Positions 6,989 through 14,454 of a DNA stretch of 14,548 nucleotides are shown piece after piece. The position numbers were made by a program, and so were the translations under genes. Source of the stretch: an uncultured Alphaproteobacteria bacterium (lineage in GTDB: Bacteria > Pseudomonadota > Alphaproteobacteria > Rs-D84); the NCBI GenBank assembly GCA_944390185.1, contig CALXPA010000017.1, positions 1-14,548 of the forward strand. Reading direction: 5' to 3'. Position 1 is the first letter of the stretch. Each line of letters opens with the position of its first letter. Below the pieces are notes generated by a model, which was not told the origin of the DNA, made no database searches, and worked only from the letters and a program-made list of their open reading frames with translations.

Positions 6989-7981
6989 CTATTTTACACC
7001 CCTTGAATCCTGTGGCAACTGAAATTCCAAGAATCGCAATACTGGCTGCATAAAATCGGGCACTGTGGCGCGCAATGTCATCGTCTTGCCCGTTCCAGGA
7101 TGCTGAAATGTTAATCTATATGCCAACAAGAACAAATTATTCGTCACCAGCATTGACCGCAGCGCACCATCTAATTGCCGATCTGCGCCATATAACATGT
7201 CGCCAACAATGGGCGCATTCAGGCACAGCGCACTGTGCACACGTAATTGGTGCGTACGTCCTGTCTGGGGTGAAAAACGCACCCATGACAAATGTGACCC
7301 GGCCTGGGACAGAACGTCATATTGCGTAATTGCACGTTGGGGACGCTGGCCCGTACCACCATTTAAACGCGCAGGACTGTCAAACACCTGGCCCTTTATC
7401 ATATAGTTATCAATAACCCCATGTGGCGGGTTGACACAGCCATTCAACAGGGCCAGATATTCCTTGTGCGCTGTTTTGGACTGAAATTCCTGGGCCAATA
7501 TTTGGGCCGCCCGTTGGTTTTTTGCAACAACCAGAACACCACTGGTTTCCCGATCCAAACGATGCACCAGGGATATTTTATCATACGGGAACAGTGCCGC
7601 CGCCATTTTATCAACAGACTTGCGAATACCTGTTCCGCCCTGGACGGCCAGACCTGCGGGCTTGTTAAACACGACGATATCTGCATCATCGTGAATGATG
7701 CATGTGCGCAGTTGTTCCAAATCTGCCAACGAAAACTGATTTCCCGTTTCTGTTTTCCGGGCCGCGGGCACGGCATATCCCACAACTGTGGGCGGCACGC
7801 GCACAACGTCACCGGCACGCAAAATCTCTTGCCCGCGGGCGCGCGACGAATTCACCCGAATTTGACCGCCACGACATAACTTATAGAACTCTCGCTGGGG
7901 CATTGCGGGAAACCGGCGCAAGAACCAGCGCAACAATCGTACGCCATCTTCGGTTTTTGAAATCTCGATCAGTTGCGCCAT
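6989..7981 (-). CDS. rluC: 23S rRNA pseudouridine synthase, RluA family (probably RluC)
   Basis: This encodes 330 aa. The family isomerises specific uridines in rRNA to pseudouridine. An N-terminal S4-like RNA-binding domain (about residues 13-65, FYKLCRGGQIRVN) is followed by the catalytic domain. Its motif HRLDRETSG places the catalytic Asp at 143, with VFNKPAGLAVQGG before it and RTHQLRVH after it. The motif identifies the RluA/C/D group. The overall sequence looks more like RluC (23S positions 955, 2504 and 2580 in E. coli) than RluD, but the sites modified here are not proven. The start follows AGGGG by 6 bases and lies 15 bases after the stop of the pilin-like gene. The spacing to both neighbours indicates one operon. 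Confidence 0.93.
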   Translation of the reverse strand: MAQLIEISKTEDGVRLLRWFLRRFPAMPQREFYKLCRGGQIRVNSSRARGQEILRAGDVVRVPPTVVGYAVPAARKTETGNQFSLADLEQLRTCIIHDDADIVVFNKPAGLAVQGGTGIRKSVDKMAAALFPYDKISLVHRLDRETSGVLVVAKNQRAAQILAQEFQSKTAHKEYLALLNGCVNPPHGVIDNYMIKGQVFDSPARLNGGTGQRPQRAITQYDVLSQAGSHLSWVRFSPQTGRTHQLRVHSALCLNAPIVGDMLYGADRQLDGALRSMLVTNNLFLLAYRLTFQHPGTGKTMTLRATVPDFMQPVLRFLEFQLPQDSRGVK

Positions 7982-7996
7982 AATCCGCCCCTGGAT

Positions 7997-8461
7997 TTAT
8001 TCCCCATACGTTATATAAACAACGTTTTGTCCGTTACTGTTGTCGCAACTGCCTGTGGCGCCACCTGCGGTTCGTCCAGACATTACGTATCCGACCGAAC
8101 CCTGCCACGCACGCGCGACCAACGATTCGCAATCTGTCTGGGTCAATCCATTAATCGCAACAATGAACTGGCGCGTATTAGACGGGTCAACAGAAATCTG
8201 ATATGTTCCACCATACGGATTTTTATTAGACATCCCAATGACGTCAAATATTGTTGCGTTATTAATGTTTGAAAAATCGTCAAATTCACTGAATATTTGC
8301 CGCACCTGGGTCACCATTTGCAAGACTTCGTCATTAACCTCGTTTCGCTTTTGCGCATTCATTGCGGTTGAAATTGCAGCGATTGCCCCAACGGTTATCA
8401 CCCCCATAATGGCCAACACACCCATCATCTCGATCATTGAACGTCCTGATTCTTGCCTCAT
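7997..8461 (-). CDS. Type IV pilin-like protein (PilS/type IVb-like)
   Basis: This encodes 154 aa. It has a very short leader (MRQESG), a prepilin-peptidase site between G6 and R7, the conserved Glu at +5 (E11), and a hydrophobic helix running to about residue 34, the standard class III signal of type IV pilins and pseudopilins. The globular part has C111 and C139, spaced as for a C-terminal disulfide loop, and a GGTYQI/FIVAINGL pattern that recalls the type IVb PilS family. It could be a pilus subunit, a minor pilin or a pseudopilin. No pilus assembly ATPase or platform gene is in the window. It heads the run continuing into rluC and the AsmA-family gene. The start follows AGGGG by 7 bases. 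Confidence 0.85.
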   Translation of the reverse strand: MRQESGRSMIEMMGVLAIMGVITVGAIAAISTAMNAQKRNEVNDEVLQMVTQVRQIFSEFDDFSNINNATIFDVIGMSNKNPYGGTYQISVDPSNTRQFIVAINGLTQTDCESLVARAWQGSVGYVMSGRTAGGATGSCDNSNGQNVVYITYGE

Positions 8462-8475
8462 TTTATATCCCCTAT

Positions 8476-8504
8476 TTGCTATTTAGTTTATAATATTCTA
8501 TCAT
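8476..8504 (+). promoter_or_regulatory. Probable promoter of uvrC
   Basis: TTGCTA (8476-8481) and TATCAT (8499-8504; 5 of 6 consensus) are 17 bases apart and put the transcript start at or next to the A of the uvrC ATG (8512). A perfect TATAAT at 8489-8494 is an alternative -10 with no good -35, giving a leader of about 10 bases. Either way there is no room for, and no sign of, a Shine-Dalgarno sequence. Confidence 0.5.
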
Positions 8505-8523
8505 AAGTACTATGAATATTCAA
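8495..8523 (-). promoter_or_regulatory. Sigma70-type promoter of the pilin-like operon
   Basis: On the minus strand TTGAAT (8523-8518) lies 17 bases from TAGAAT (8500-8495), with TGA directly before the -10. The -35 lies inside uvrC codons 3-4, and the -10 abuts or overlaps the uvrC -10 candidates. The hexamers, spacing and extension are identical to those at 520-548. Confidence 0.65.
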
Positions 8524-9936
8524 TTTTCTGATTTGATTGAAAATAGTCCCAACGCCCCCGGCGTATACAAAATGTATGATGCAGACGGTAACTTGCTGTA
8601 CGTCGGCAAGGCCAAGAATTTATCCAACAGACTGAAACAGTATCTGGACATATCGAAACTGGAACCGCACAAGCAGGTGATGCGAACACTGGTTACGCGC
8701 GTCGACTGGGACATTACGACAACCGAATCAGACGCCCTGATATTGGAACAGCATCTGATAAAAACCCAAAAGCCAAAATACAACATCATGCTAACTGATG
8801 GGAAAATGTACCCGATGATTGCATTGACCCAATCAGAATATCCACGCCTGTTAAAATTCCGCGGCAAAATATCCCAGCGCCGGGACGTATACGGTCCATA
8901 TCCGTCGGTTACCGCACTGAACGAAACGATAAAAACAATTCAAAAGGTATGCCGTCTGCGAACATGCACAGATACATTTATGCGCAATCGGTCACGCCCA
9001 TGCCTGCTGTACCAAATCGGCCGATGCAGTGCGCCGTGCACAATTCCACAAACCCACTATGGCGAAAACGTTGCGCTGGCACGACGAATTCTGACCGGGG
9101 ACAGTGAACCAATTATCGCAGATTTAACCGCCCAGATGAAAAAATTTGCATTGATGATGGACTTTGAATCTGCGGCCGAATGTCGTGACAAAATCGCGGC
9201 ACTGACCCAAACATCAAATCGCGGTATACGCCAGAATCGTGCACATAGCGCGAATTTTGATTGGTCTGGGGCCGTGGATGATTTAGAAAAATTGCTGGGG
9301 TTTAAAATAGAATGCGCGGGCGTATTTGATAATTCGCATCTGTTTGGACGCAATCCTGTTGGCGCAATGATAACATTCGGCCACGATGGTTTTATCAAAA
9401 CAGGATACAGACATTTTAAATTACGCGATGCCGCACGTGCAGGCAACGATATCGCCATGATGGCCGAATTTGTCCAGCGCGCAACCGAACGCGGCCCAAA
9501 ACTGGATTTAATAATCGTCGATGGCGGCCCGGCCCAGTGGAACATCGCGCATAAAACTGCACCAAACATTCCGGTTTTTGGTGTGACCAAGGGCGTGGTG
9601 CGCGACGGTGACGAACACTTTATTATGCCCGACGGCCATGAAAATCATGATATACCAAAAGACTCACGACTGTTTCTGTTACTGCGGGCGGTCCGGGACG
9701 AAGCACACAGATTCGTCATAACATACCATCGCACTGTCCGGGCAAAGCAAATGACATCGTCCGTCCTGGACGAGATTGACGGTATCGGCCCCACACGCAA
9801 ACGTGCCCTGTTGACGCATTTTGGATCTGTTCGTGCGATTTCGGATGCCAGTCTGGACGCATTAAAACACGTACCCGGCCTGGGCAACGCGGCCGCCGAA
9901 AAAATTTATGCCTATTTTCATACAGAAGTGGTATAA
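8512..9936 (+). CDS. uvrC: Excinuclease ABC subunit C, unusually short
   Basis: This encodes 474 aa, against about 600 for typical UvrC. The protein makes both incisions in nucleotide excision repair after UvrA/UvrB load it at damage. The GIY-YIG nuclease domain (about 15-94) has Y19, Y30, K33, R40 and E79. Four cysteines (C152, C164, C172, C176) have the 12-8-4 spacing of the E. coli Fe-S ligands. A UVR motif that binds UvrB lies at about 202-236. The RNase H-like nuclease keeps D273, D337 and H399, and a double helix-hairpin-helix occupies about 415-470. What is missing is the middle segment: only some 36 residues separate the UVR motif from D273, where E. coli has about 160. The frame is continuous, so this is not a frameshift. 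It is followed closely by pgsA, a common pairing in proteobacteria. There is no Shine-Dalgarno; the mRNA may be leaderless. Confidence 0.92.
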   Translation: MNIQFSDLIENSPNAPGVYKMYDADGNLLYVGKAKNLSNRLKQYLDISKLEPHKQVMRTLVTRVDWDITTTESDALILEQHLIKTQKPKYNIMLTDGKMYPMIALTQSEYPRLLKFRGKISQRRDVYGPYPSVTALNETIKTIQKVCRLRTCTDTFMRNRSRPCLLYQIGRCSAPCTIPQTHYGENVALARRILTGDSEPIIADLTAQMKKFALMMDFESAAECRDKIAALTQTSNRGIRQNRAHSANFDWSGAVDDLEKLLGFKIECAGVFDNSHLFGRNPVGAMITFGHDGFIKTGYRHFKLRDAARAGNDIAMMAEFVQRATERGPKLDLIIVDGGPAQWNIAHKTAPNIPVFGVTKGVVRDGDEHFIMPDGHENHDIPKDSRLFLLLRAVRDEAHRFVITYHRTVRAKQMTSSVLDEIDGIGPTRKRALLTHFGSVRAISDASLDALKHVPGLGNAAAEKIYAYFHTEVV

Positions 9937-9937
9937 T
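9929..9937 (+). promoter_or_regulatory. Extended -10 promoter of pgsA overlapping the uvrC stop
   Basis: TGG directly precedes a perfect TATAAT (9932-9937), and the uvrC stop codon TAA is inside that box (9934-9936). I see no good -35. The start would be near 9944, giving a leader of about 29 bases that holds AAAGGAG. pgsA can thus be transcribed alone as well as by readthrough from uvrC. Confidence 0.5.
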
Positions 9938-9972
9938 AAGAACCGTTGATGATTTATAAAGGAGTAAAAACA

Positions 9973-10593
9973 ATGAAATTTTTCGTTAACTTTTTATCAG
10001 CATTCCGCATCACTGCGGCGTTTGCGCTTATTCCACTGATTATGTTCGGCCCGATGGCCCCTGAATATTTGTGGTGGACAACATTTATAGTATACGTATT
10101 GGCGGCAATGTCTGACTGGTTCGACGGATTTTTGGCCCGCAAGTATAACGTTTGCACAAAGTTGGGCGGTGTGATGGACCATATTGGGGACAAACTGCTG
10201 GTTGTGAACACACTGATTATGCTGACGGTCATGATGCCGGTTTGGTTTATTATCGTACCCGTGGTATTAATGATCTCGCGCGAGTTATATATCAGTGGCC
10301 TGCGCGAATTCTTGGGGACACAGAAAATTGAAATGCCGGTACCCAAGGCGCGCTTTTCCATGGGCAAAATCAAAACAACATTACAGATGATTACAATTGC
10401 AGCGTTCTTGTTACTGTTTGCGATTGGCGCAATGATTACCCCCGAAACCGACAGCCGGACAGTTATGTGGCTGATTAATGTGTTACCACAAATTGGTATT
10501 TGGGGAATATGGTTGTCATTGTTGGCATCTGTATGGTCGGCGACACAATACACATTTACATTTGCACAAAAATTAAAGCAAATAAAAAAATAA
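9973..10593 (+). CDS. pgsA: CDP-diacylglycerol-glycerol-3-phosphate 3-phosphatidyltransferase
   Basis: This encodes 206 aa. The inner-membrane enzyme joins CDP-diacylglycerol and glycerol 3-phosphate to make phosphatidylglycerol phosphate, the precursor of phosphatidylglycerol and cardiolipin. The CDP-alcohol phosphotransferase signature is complete: D48, D51-G52, A55-R56, G65, D69 and D73, in a protein with several hydrophobic helices. Residues SRELYISGLRE and PKARFSMGKIKT are also typical of PgsA. The start at 9973 follows AAAGGAG by 8 bases; an ATG at 9946 in the same frame has no such site and would include it. It lies 36 bases after uvrC and ends at a strong terminator facing dnaJ. Confidence 0.94.
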   Translation: MKFFVNFLSAFRITAAFALIPLIMFGPMAPEYLWWTTFIVYVLAAMSDWFDGFLARKYNVCTKLGGVMDHIGDKLLVVNTLIMLTVMMPVWFIIVPVVLMISRELYISGLREFLGTQKIEMPVPKARFSMGKIKTTLQMITIAAFLLLFAIGAMITPETDSRTVMWLINVLPQIGIWGIWLSLLASVWSATQYTFTFAQKLKQIKK

Positions 10594-10599
10594 AACAAG

Positions 10600-10630
10600 A
10601 AATCCCATCAAACGATGGGATTTTTTCTTT
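10600..10630. terminator. Bidirectional rho-independent terminator between pgsA and dnaJ
   Basis: A 10-bp perfect stem (AAATCCCATC, 10600-10609, with GATGGGATTT, 10614-10623) encloses AAAC and runs into a T-run at 10621-10626. On the minus strand the same hairpin is followed by TTCTTGTTTTATTTTTTT. It therefore serves both convergent genes. Confidence 0.9.
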
Positions 10631-10634
10631 AGTT

Positions 10635-11762
10635 TTAAAACCAGCCTTTTTTCGCACTTTTGGTTCCGGCAAATTCGGCCAGTAATTTTTTCTGCTTTTC
10701 TGTTAACTTGGTCGGCACTGGCATACGTATATCAATGTACAAATCGCCATAGCTGCCGGCACGACGCGTGGGCATACCATGTCCCCGAACGCGCAGCTTT
10801 TCACCCACCTGGGTCCCCGCAGGCACCTTGACCGACAGTTTTTTGTCGTCGATTGTATCCACTTCTATTTCGCCCCCCAGGGCCAATGTTGTAAACGGCA
10901 CATCCACCTGGGTTATTAAATCCGCCCCATCGCGTTCAAACCGCTTGTCCGGGCGCACCCGCACATCCAGATAAAAGTCCCCGGCCGGCGCACCGTTTTG
11001 TCCGGCCTCGCCCTGGCCGGCCAATCGCAACCGTGCACCATCTTCGACCCCGGCTGGAATTTTCACATCCAGCGTTCTGGATTTACGCATGACACCGGCC
11101 CCATCGCACTGTGAACATTTCTTGTCGATTTTATGCCCCAGTCCATTACATTCCGGGCACGGCGTCTGCATTGCAAAGAACCCGCGACTGGCCTGGACAT
11201 ATCCTGTACCATGACAGCGCGGGCACACCGGCGCCTCTTTACCATCTGCGGTACCAAACCCATGACACTTGTCACATTCGACATTTGTAGTAAATTTTAC
11301 CGTATGCGTCGTCCCAAAATATGCATCGCGCAGATCTATTACCACTTCGTCCAACAGGTCACGTCCACCACGCTGTGCCTGGGCATTACGTCCGCCGCCC
11401 ATATCGAATCCGAATCCACGCATGGCCTCGCGCAGGATATCTTCCATACCGCTGCCACCGCCCATATCAAATCGGAACGCACCGTTTCCGAATGGATTTG
11501 CACCGGCGCCGAACGGGTTCGCCCCAGACGCATTACCACCCGCGAACGCAGCATCACCGAATCGGTCATACGCAGCACGTTTTTGTGGATCCTTTAATAT
11601 ATCGAACGCATTATTAACTTCTTTAAATTTTTCTTCGGCGCTTTTATCACCCGGGTTTCTATCTGGGTGATATTGCATAACCAGCTTGTGATATGCGCGT
11701 TTAATATCTGCATCTGATGCATCACGCGCCACCCCCAACACTTCATACGGATTTTTATTCAT
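10635..11762 (-). CDS. dnaJ: Chaperone protein DnaJ (type I Hsp40)
   Basis: This encodes 375 aa. It delivers unfolded clients to DnaK and stimulates its ATPase. The J domain (about 1-68) contains HPD at 32-34. A Gly/Phe-rich linker (about 71-125) and the zinc-binding region (163-223) with four CxxCxGxG motifs (CDKCHGFG, CPRCHGTG, CPECNGLG, CSQCDGAG) follow. The C-terminal client-binding domains complete the canonical type I order and length. The start at 11762 begins the J domain (NPYEVLGV). A longer reading from 11819 would add a hydrophobic stretch spanning the promoter and is rejected. The ribosome site is weak (GAG about 8 bases upstream). dnaK and grpE are not in the window. It diverges from parE and converges on pgsA. 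Confidence 0.97.
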   Translation of the reverse strand: MNKNPYEVLGVARDASDADIKRAYHKLVMQYHPDRNPGDKSAEEKFKEVNNAFDILKDPQKRAAYDRFGDAAFAGGNASGANPFGAGANPFGNGAFRFDMGGGSGMEDILREAMRGFGFDMGGGRNAQAQRGGRDLLDEVVIDLRDAYFGTTHTVKFTTNVECDKCHGFGTADGKEAPVCPRCHGTGYVQASRGFFAMQTPCPECNGLGHKIDKKCSQCDGAGVMRKSRTLDVKIPAGVEDGARLRLAGQGEAGQNGAPAGDFYLDVRVRPDKRFERDGADLITQVDVPFTTLALGGEIEVDTIDDKKLSVKVPAGTQVGEKLRVRGHGMPTRRAGSYGDLYIDIRMPVPTKLTEKQKKLLAEFAGTKSAKKGWF

Positions 11763-11789
11763 TTTTACACTCGCATTATTATGTCCCAG

Positions 11790-11819
11790 ACTATATAAGT
11801 ATATAAACAAAAAAATCAA
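11790..11819 (-). promoter_or_regulatory. Probable promoter of dnaJ
   Basis: On the minus strand TTGATT (11819-11814) and TATAGT (11795-11790) are 18 bases apart, about 28 bases before the dnaJ ATG. I see no CIRCE repeat and no sigma32-like CCCCAT box, so heat-shock control is not evident from sequence. Confidence 0.45.
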
Positions 11820-11849
11820 GCGTATAAAAAGCCTGTTTTATTCTTTCGC

Positions 11850-11879
11850 TTGCAAAAACGGGTAAAATATACTAATACT
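11850..11879 (+). promoter_or_regulatory. Probable promoter of parE
   Basis: TTGCAA (11850-11855) lies 17-18 bases from overlapping weak -10 candidates TAATAC/AATACT (11873-11879). A better box, TATACT (11868-11873), has only a poor -35. Each choice places the start within about 8 bases of the ATG at 11888, and no Shine-Dalgarno is present. Confidence 0.4.
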
Positions 11880-11887
11880 GTTACGCA

Positions 11888-13867
11888 ATGACAGACACAG
11901 TTAATCATTCATATGACGCCGCAGATATCCAGGTACTCGAAGGGTTAGAGCCCGTTCGCCTGCGTCCTGGGATGTACATTGGTGGCACTGATGAAAAGGC
12001 ATGGCATCACCTGCCGGTGGAAATCATGGACAACTCTATTGACGAGGCTGTGGCCGGCTTTGCCAAGAAAATAACTGTAAACTTAATTGATGCCAAGACC
12101 ATAGAGATAACAGACGACGGCCGTGGGATTCCGGTGGCCGAACATCCAAAGTTTCCTGGGAAATCCGCGCTAGAGGTTATATTAACCACGCTGCATTCTG
12201 GGGGAAAATTTAACAACAACGTATATAAGACCAGTGGCGGTCTGCACGGCGTGGGCAGTTCGGTTGTAAACGCCCTGTCGGCCGAGATGATTGTTACAAT
12301 ATCACGTGACGGCTATGAATGGCGCCAGACATTTTCCCGCGGGAAACCGACATCGCCGATGACCCGTGGCGACGCGACCAAGAATCACGGCACAAAAATC
12401 AGATTCACAATCGACGACGAAATTTTTGGCGCAAACGCGGTGTTTAAACCGGTCAAGATTTATCGTATGGCGCGCGCAAAATCATTCTTGTCCCGTGGCG
12501 TACGCGTCTGCTGGATATGCAATCCTGACCTGATTACCGAAGATATGAACATCCCCGCCCAGACAGATTTTTACTATCCCAATGGCGTGGCGGATTTTCT
12601 GGATGAAAAGACACGCGACAAACCGCGCATATTACCCAAGATATTCAGTGGCACCGTTGATTTCCCAGACGACAGTGGTCGTGTAGAATGGGCGCTGACT
12701 TTTTTAACCGATGAAAATGGTGCGGCATCAGACGACGGATTTTTTTCATCATACTGTAACACAATTGCGACCATTGACGGCGGCACGCACGAGAGTGGAT
12801 TTAAATCCGCCATCACCCGCGGGATAAAGGCATATGGGGAAAAAGTTAATGCCAAGGCCGCCCAAACCATCATCAGCGATGACGTATTTGATTCTGTTGC
12901 GGCAATTGTATCGGTATTTTACAAAACGCCCCAATTTTTGGGCCAGACCAAGGAAAAACTGTCCAATCCTGAAATTGCGCGGTACACAGAAAATGCACTG
13001 CGTGATCCATGGGAAATATTCTTGGCATCCGATCCCAAGACGGCAAATGCGATACTGGAATTTGTTATCAACCTGGCGAATGCGCGCATCAGGACAAAAC
13101 AGGTCAAAGAAATTGCCCGCAAAACCCCGACAAAACGCATTCGCATGCCGGCGAAACTGGCTGATTGTTCGAAACACGGCGTCGACGGCACAGAATTATT
13201 TATCGTCGAAGGGGAATCCGCCGGCGGCACCGCAAAACAGGCACGCGATCGCGCGACCCAGGCAATTATGCCACTGCGGGGCAAGGTTTTAAACGTTATA
13301 TCTAATTCCGACGAACGTTTCAGCGCGAACAAGGAACTAAATGAGCTGATTGATATTATCGGCGCGGGAACCGCCCGGGATTGGGACGACAGCAAGTTAC
13401 GATATGAAAAAATTATTGTAATGACCGATGCCGATGTCGACGGCAGTCATATTGCATCATTGCTGATGGCGTTTTTTTACCAGGTAATGCCGCAATTGAT
13501 ATACGGCGGGCATTTATATCTGTCATGCCCCCCATTGTACAAGTTAACATGTGGCACCGAATCGGTCTATGTTGACACAGATGAAGAACTGGAACAGCTG
13601 AAAAACACCAAGTACAAGAATAAACGGGTTGAAATATCCCGGTTCAAGGGACTGGGTGAAATGATGCCGAATCAGTTGCGGGAAACGACCATGTCACCCA
13701 AGACACGCCGATTGATACGCGTCGAATTGCCCCCACGCACAGACGAAGGGGCCGAAGACACCGAAAAAACCCGTACAATCGTATCTGAACTGATGGGGAA
13801 AAAGCCTGAATTCCGTTTTCGCTTTATTACCGAACATGCGCAATTCGTCAAAGATCTGTTCGTATAG
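11888..13867 (+). CDS. parE: DNA topoisomerase IV subunit B
   Basis: This encodes 659 aa. With ParC it forms the ATP-driven type II topoisomerase that unlinks daughter chromosomes. The GHKL ATPase domain shows E45 and N49 (VEIMDNSIDEA), DDGRGIP at 76-82 and GGLHGVGSSVVNAL at 117-130. The transducer domain follows. The Toprim domain has EGESAGG (441-447) and DADVDGSH (514-521), and the C-terminal part has RFKGLGEMMP. ParE rather than GyrB is indicated by HHLPVEIMDNSIDEA, by SAGGTAKQARDRATQAIMPLRG where GyrB normally has SAGGSAKQGRDR, and by the absence of the long gamma-proteobacterial GyrB insertion. parC is not in the window. The mRNA appears to lack a Shine-Dalgarno sequence. Confidence 0.93.
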   Translation: MTDTVNHSYDAADIQVLEGLEPVRLRPGMYIGGTDEKAWHHLPVEIMDNSIDEAVAGFAKKITVNLIDAKTIEITDDGRGIPVAEHPKFPGKSALEVILTTLHSGGKFNNNVYKTSGGLHGVGSSVVNALSAEMIVTISRDGYEWRQTFSRGKPTSPMTRGDATKNHGTKIRFTIDDEIFGANAVFKPVKIYRMARAKSFLSRGVRVCWICNPDLITEDMNIPAQTDFYYPNGVADFLDEKTRDKPRILPKIFSGTVDFPDDSGRVEWALTFLTDENGAASDDGFFSSYCNTIATIDGGTHESGFKSAITRGIKAYGEKVNAKAAQTIISDDVFDSVAAIVSVFYKTPQFLGQTKEKLSNPEIARYTENALRDPWEIFLASDPKTANAILEFVINLANARIRTKQVKEIARKTPTKRIRMPAKLADCSKHGVDGTELFIVEGESAGGTAKQARDRATQAIMPLRGKVLNVISNSDERFSANKELNELIDIIGAGTARDWDDSKLRYEKIIVMTDADVDGSHIASLLMAFFYQVMPQLIYGGHLYLSCPPLYKLTCGTESVYVDTDEELEQLKNTKYKNKRVEISRFKGLGEMMPNQLRETTMSPKTRRLIRVELPPRTDEGAEDTEKTRTIVSELMGKKPEFRFRFITEHAQFVKDLFV

Positions 13868-13897
13868 GCATCGGAAAATATACCCTGCTCTAACGTC

Positions 13898-13927
13898 TTG
13901 ACAATATTTATTTTTGTGTTATATATT
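13898..13927 (+). promoter_or_regulatory. Strong promoter of the unrecognised 161-aa gene
   Basis: A perfect -35 TTGACA (13898-13903) is followed by TATATT (13922-13927) at 18 bases or TATATA (13920-13925) at 16 bases. The start near 13934 leaves a leader of about 21 bases with AAAAAGGA. It is the best -35 match in the window. I see no parE terminator before it. Confidence 0.7.
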
Positions 13928-13954
13928 ACCAGGATAATCTAAAAAGGATACAAT

Positions 13955-14440
13955 ATGAAAACCACAGAACCTATGACAGGTTTACCCCAGGCAACGCGTT
14001 GTAAAAAGCGTAAAAACACATACAACATAGATTTGTCATTTAATGAAGATACGCGCCCATATGAAATGTACGACGAAATGCCGATGGTGGTGAAAAAGAT
14101 AAACGGACAACCGACCCAGCATACCAACAACACGTTTCCTGCGACCAAGTTCCCAAATCCTGGGGCGCGGAACATGGTGCGTTTGTACCGTACGAACAAA
14201 GACTTTATGACGGATGCAGAATTAAAGTTGGCGACAACAATTATCGAATATATGGATAATTACGGCATCCCGGCGTGTTTGCTGTTCCCGACGAATGAGA
14301 TCATGGTACGCACTGATTTCACAGACATGAACGATTTAAAATCGAACATGAACCATGCAACGAAACACGACATGGAATACCAGATGCGTCTGCGCACCAG
14401 AATGCTGGACAGACTGACGTCGCGTAACAGACAGAAATAA
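13955..14440 (+). CDS. Hypothetical Met-rich cytoplasmic protein, unrecognised
   Basis: This encodes 161 aa. There is no signal peptide or membrane segment, so it is probably cytoplasmic. The N-terminal part is polar with a basic patch (CKKRKN, 16-21). The region around residues 88-118 looks like a small folded alpha/beta unit (a helix AELKLATTIIEYMDN, then IPACLLFPTNEIMVRT). The C-terminal third is charged and probably helical. It contains 14 methionines (about 9%), many in the C-terminal half. The start follows AGGA by 6 bases, and the gene has its own strong promoter and terminator, so it is very likely expressed. I recognise no domain and assign no function. Confidence 0.8.
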   Translation: MKTTEPMTGLPQATRCKKRKNTYNIDLSFNEDTRPYEMYDEMPMVVKKINGQPTQHTNNTFPATKFPNPGARNMVRLYRTNKDFMTDAELKLATTIIEYMDNYGIPACLLFPTNEIMVRTDFTDMNDLKSNMNHATKHDMEYQMRLRTRMLDRLTSRNRQK

Positions 14441-14454
14441 TTTATCATAAAAAA

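Noticed and set aside
8512..9936. Frameshift or pseudogene explanation for the short UvrC
   Set aside because: The frame is continuous, all known functional residues remain, and the flanking domains are joined cleanly.
9954..10598. Minus-strand open frame of 214 codons opposite pgsA
   Set aside because: The plus strand carries the complete CDP-alcohol phosphotransferase signature with a good ribosome site. The antisense frame has neither motifs nor a start signal.
11763..11819. N-terminal extension of DnaJ from an upstream ATG
   Set aside because: It would add a hydrophobic stretch before the J domain and would be translated from the promoter region itself. DnaJ proteins start at the J domain.
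11763..11887. Heat-shock control (CIRCE or sigma32) upstream of dnaJ
   Set aside because: No TTAGCACTC-type inverted repeat and no CCCCAT-like -10 were found; ordinary promoter boxes explain the region.
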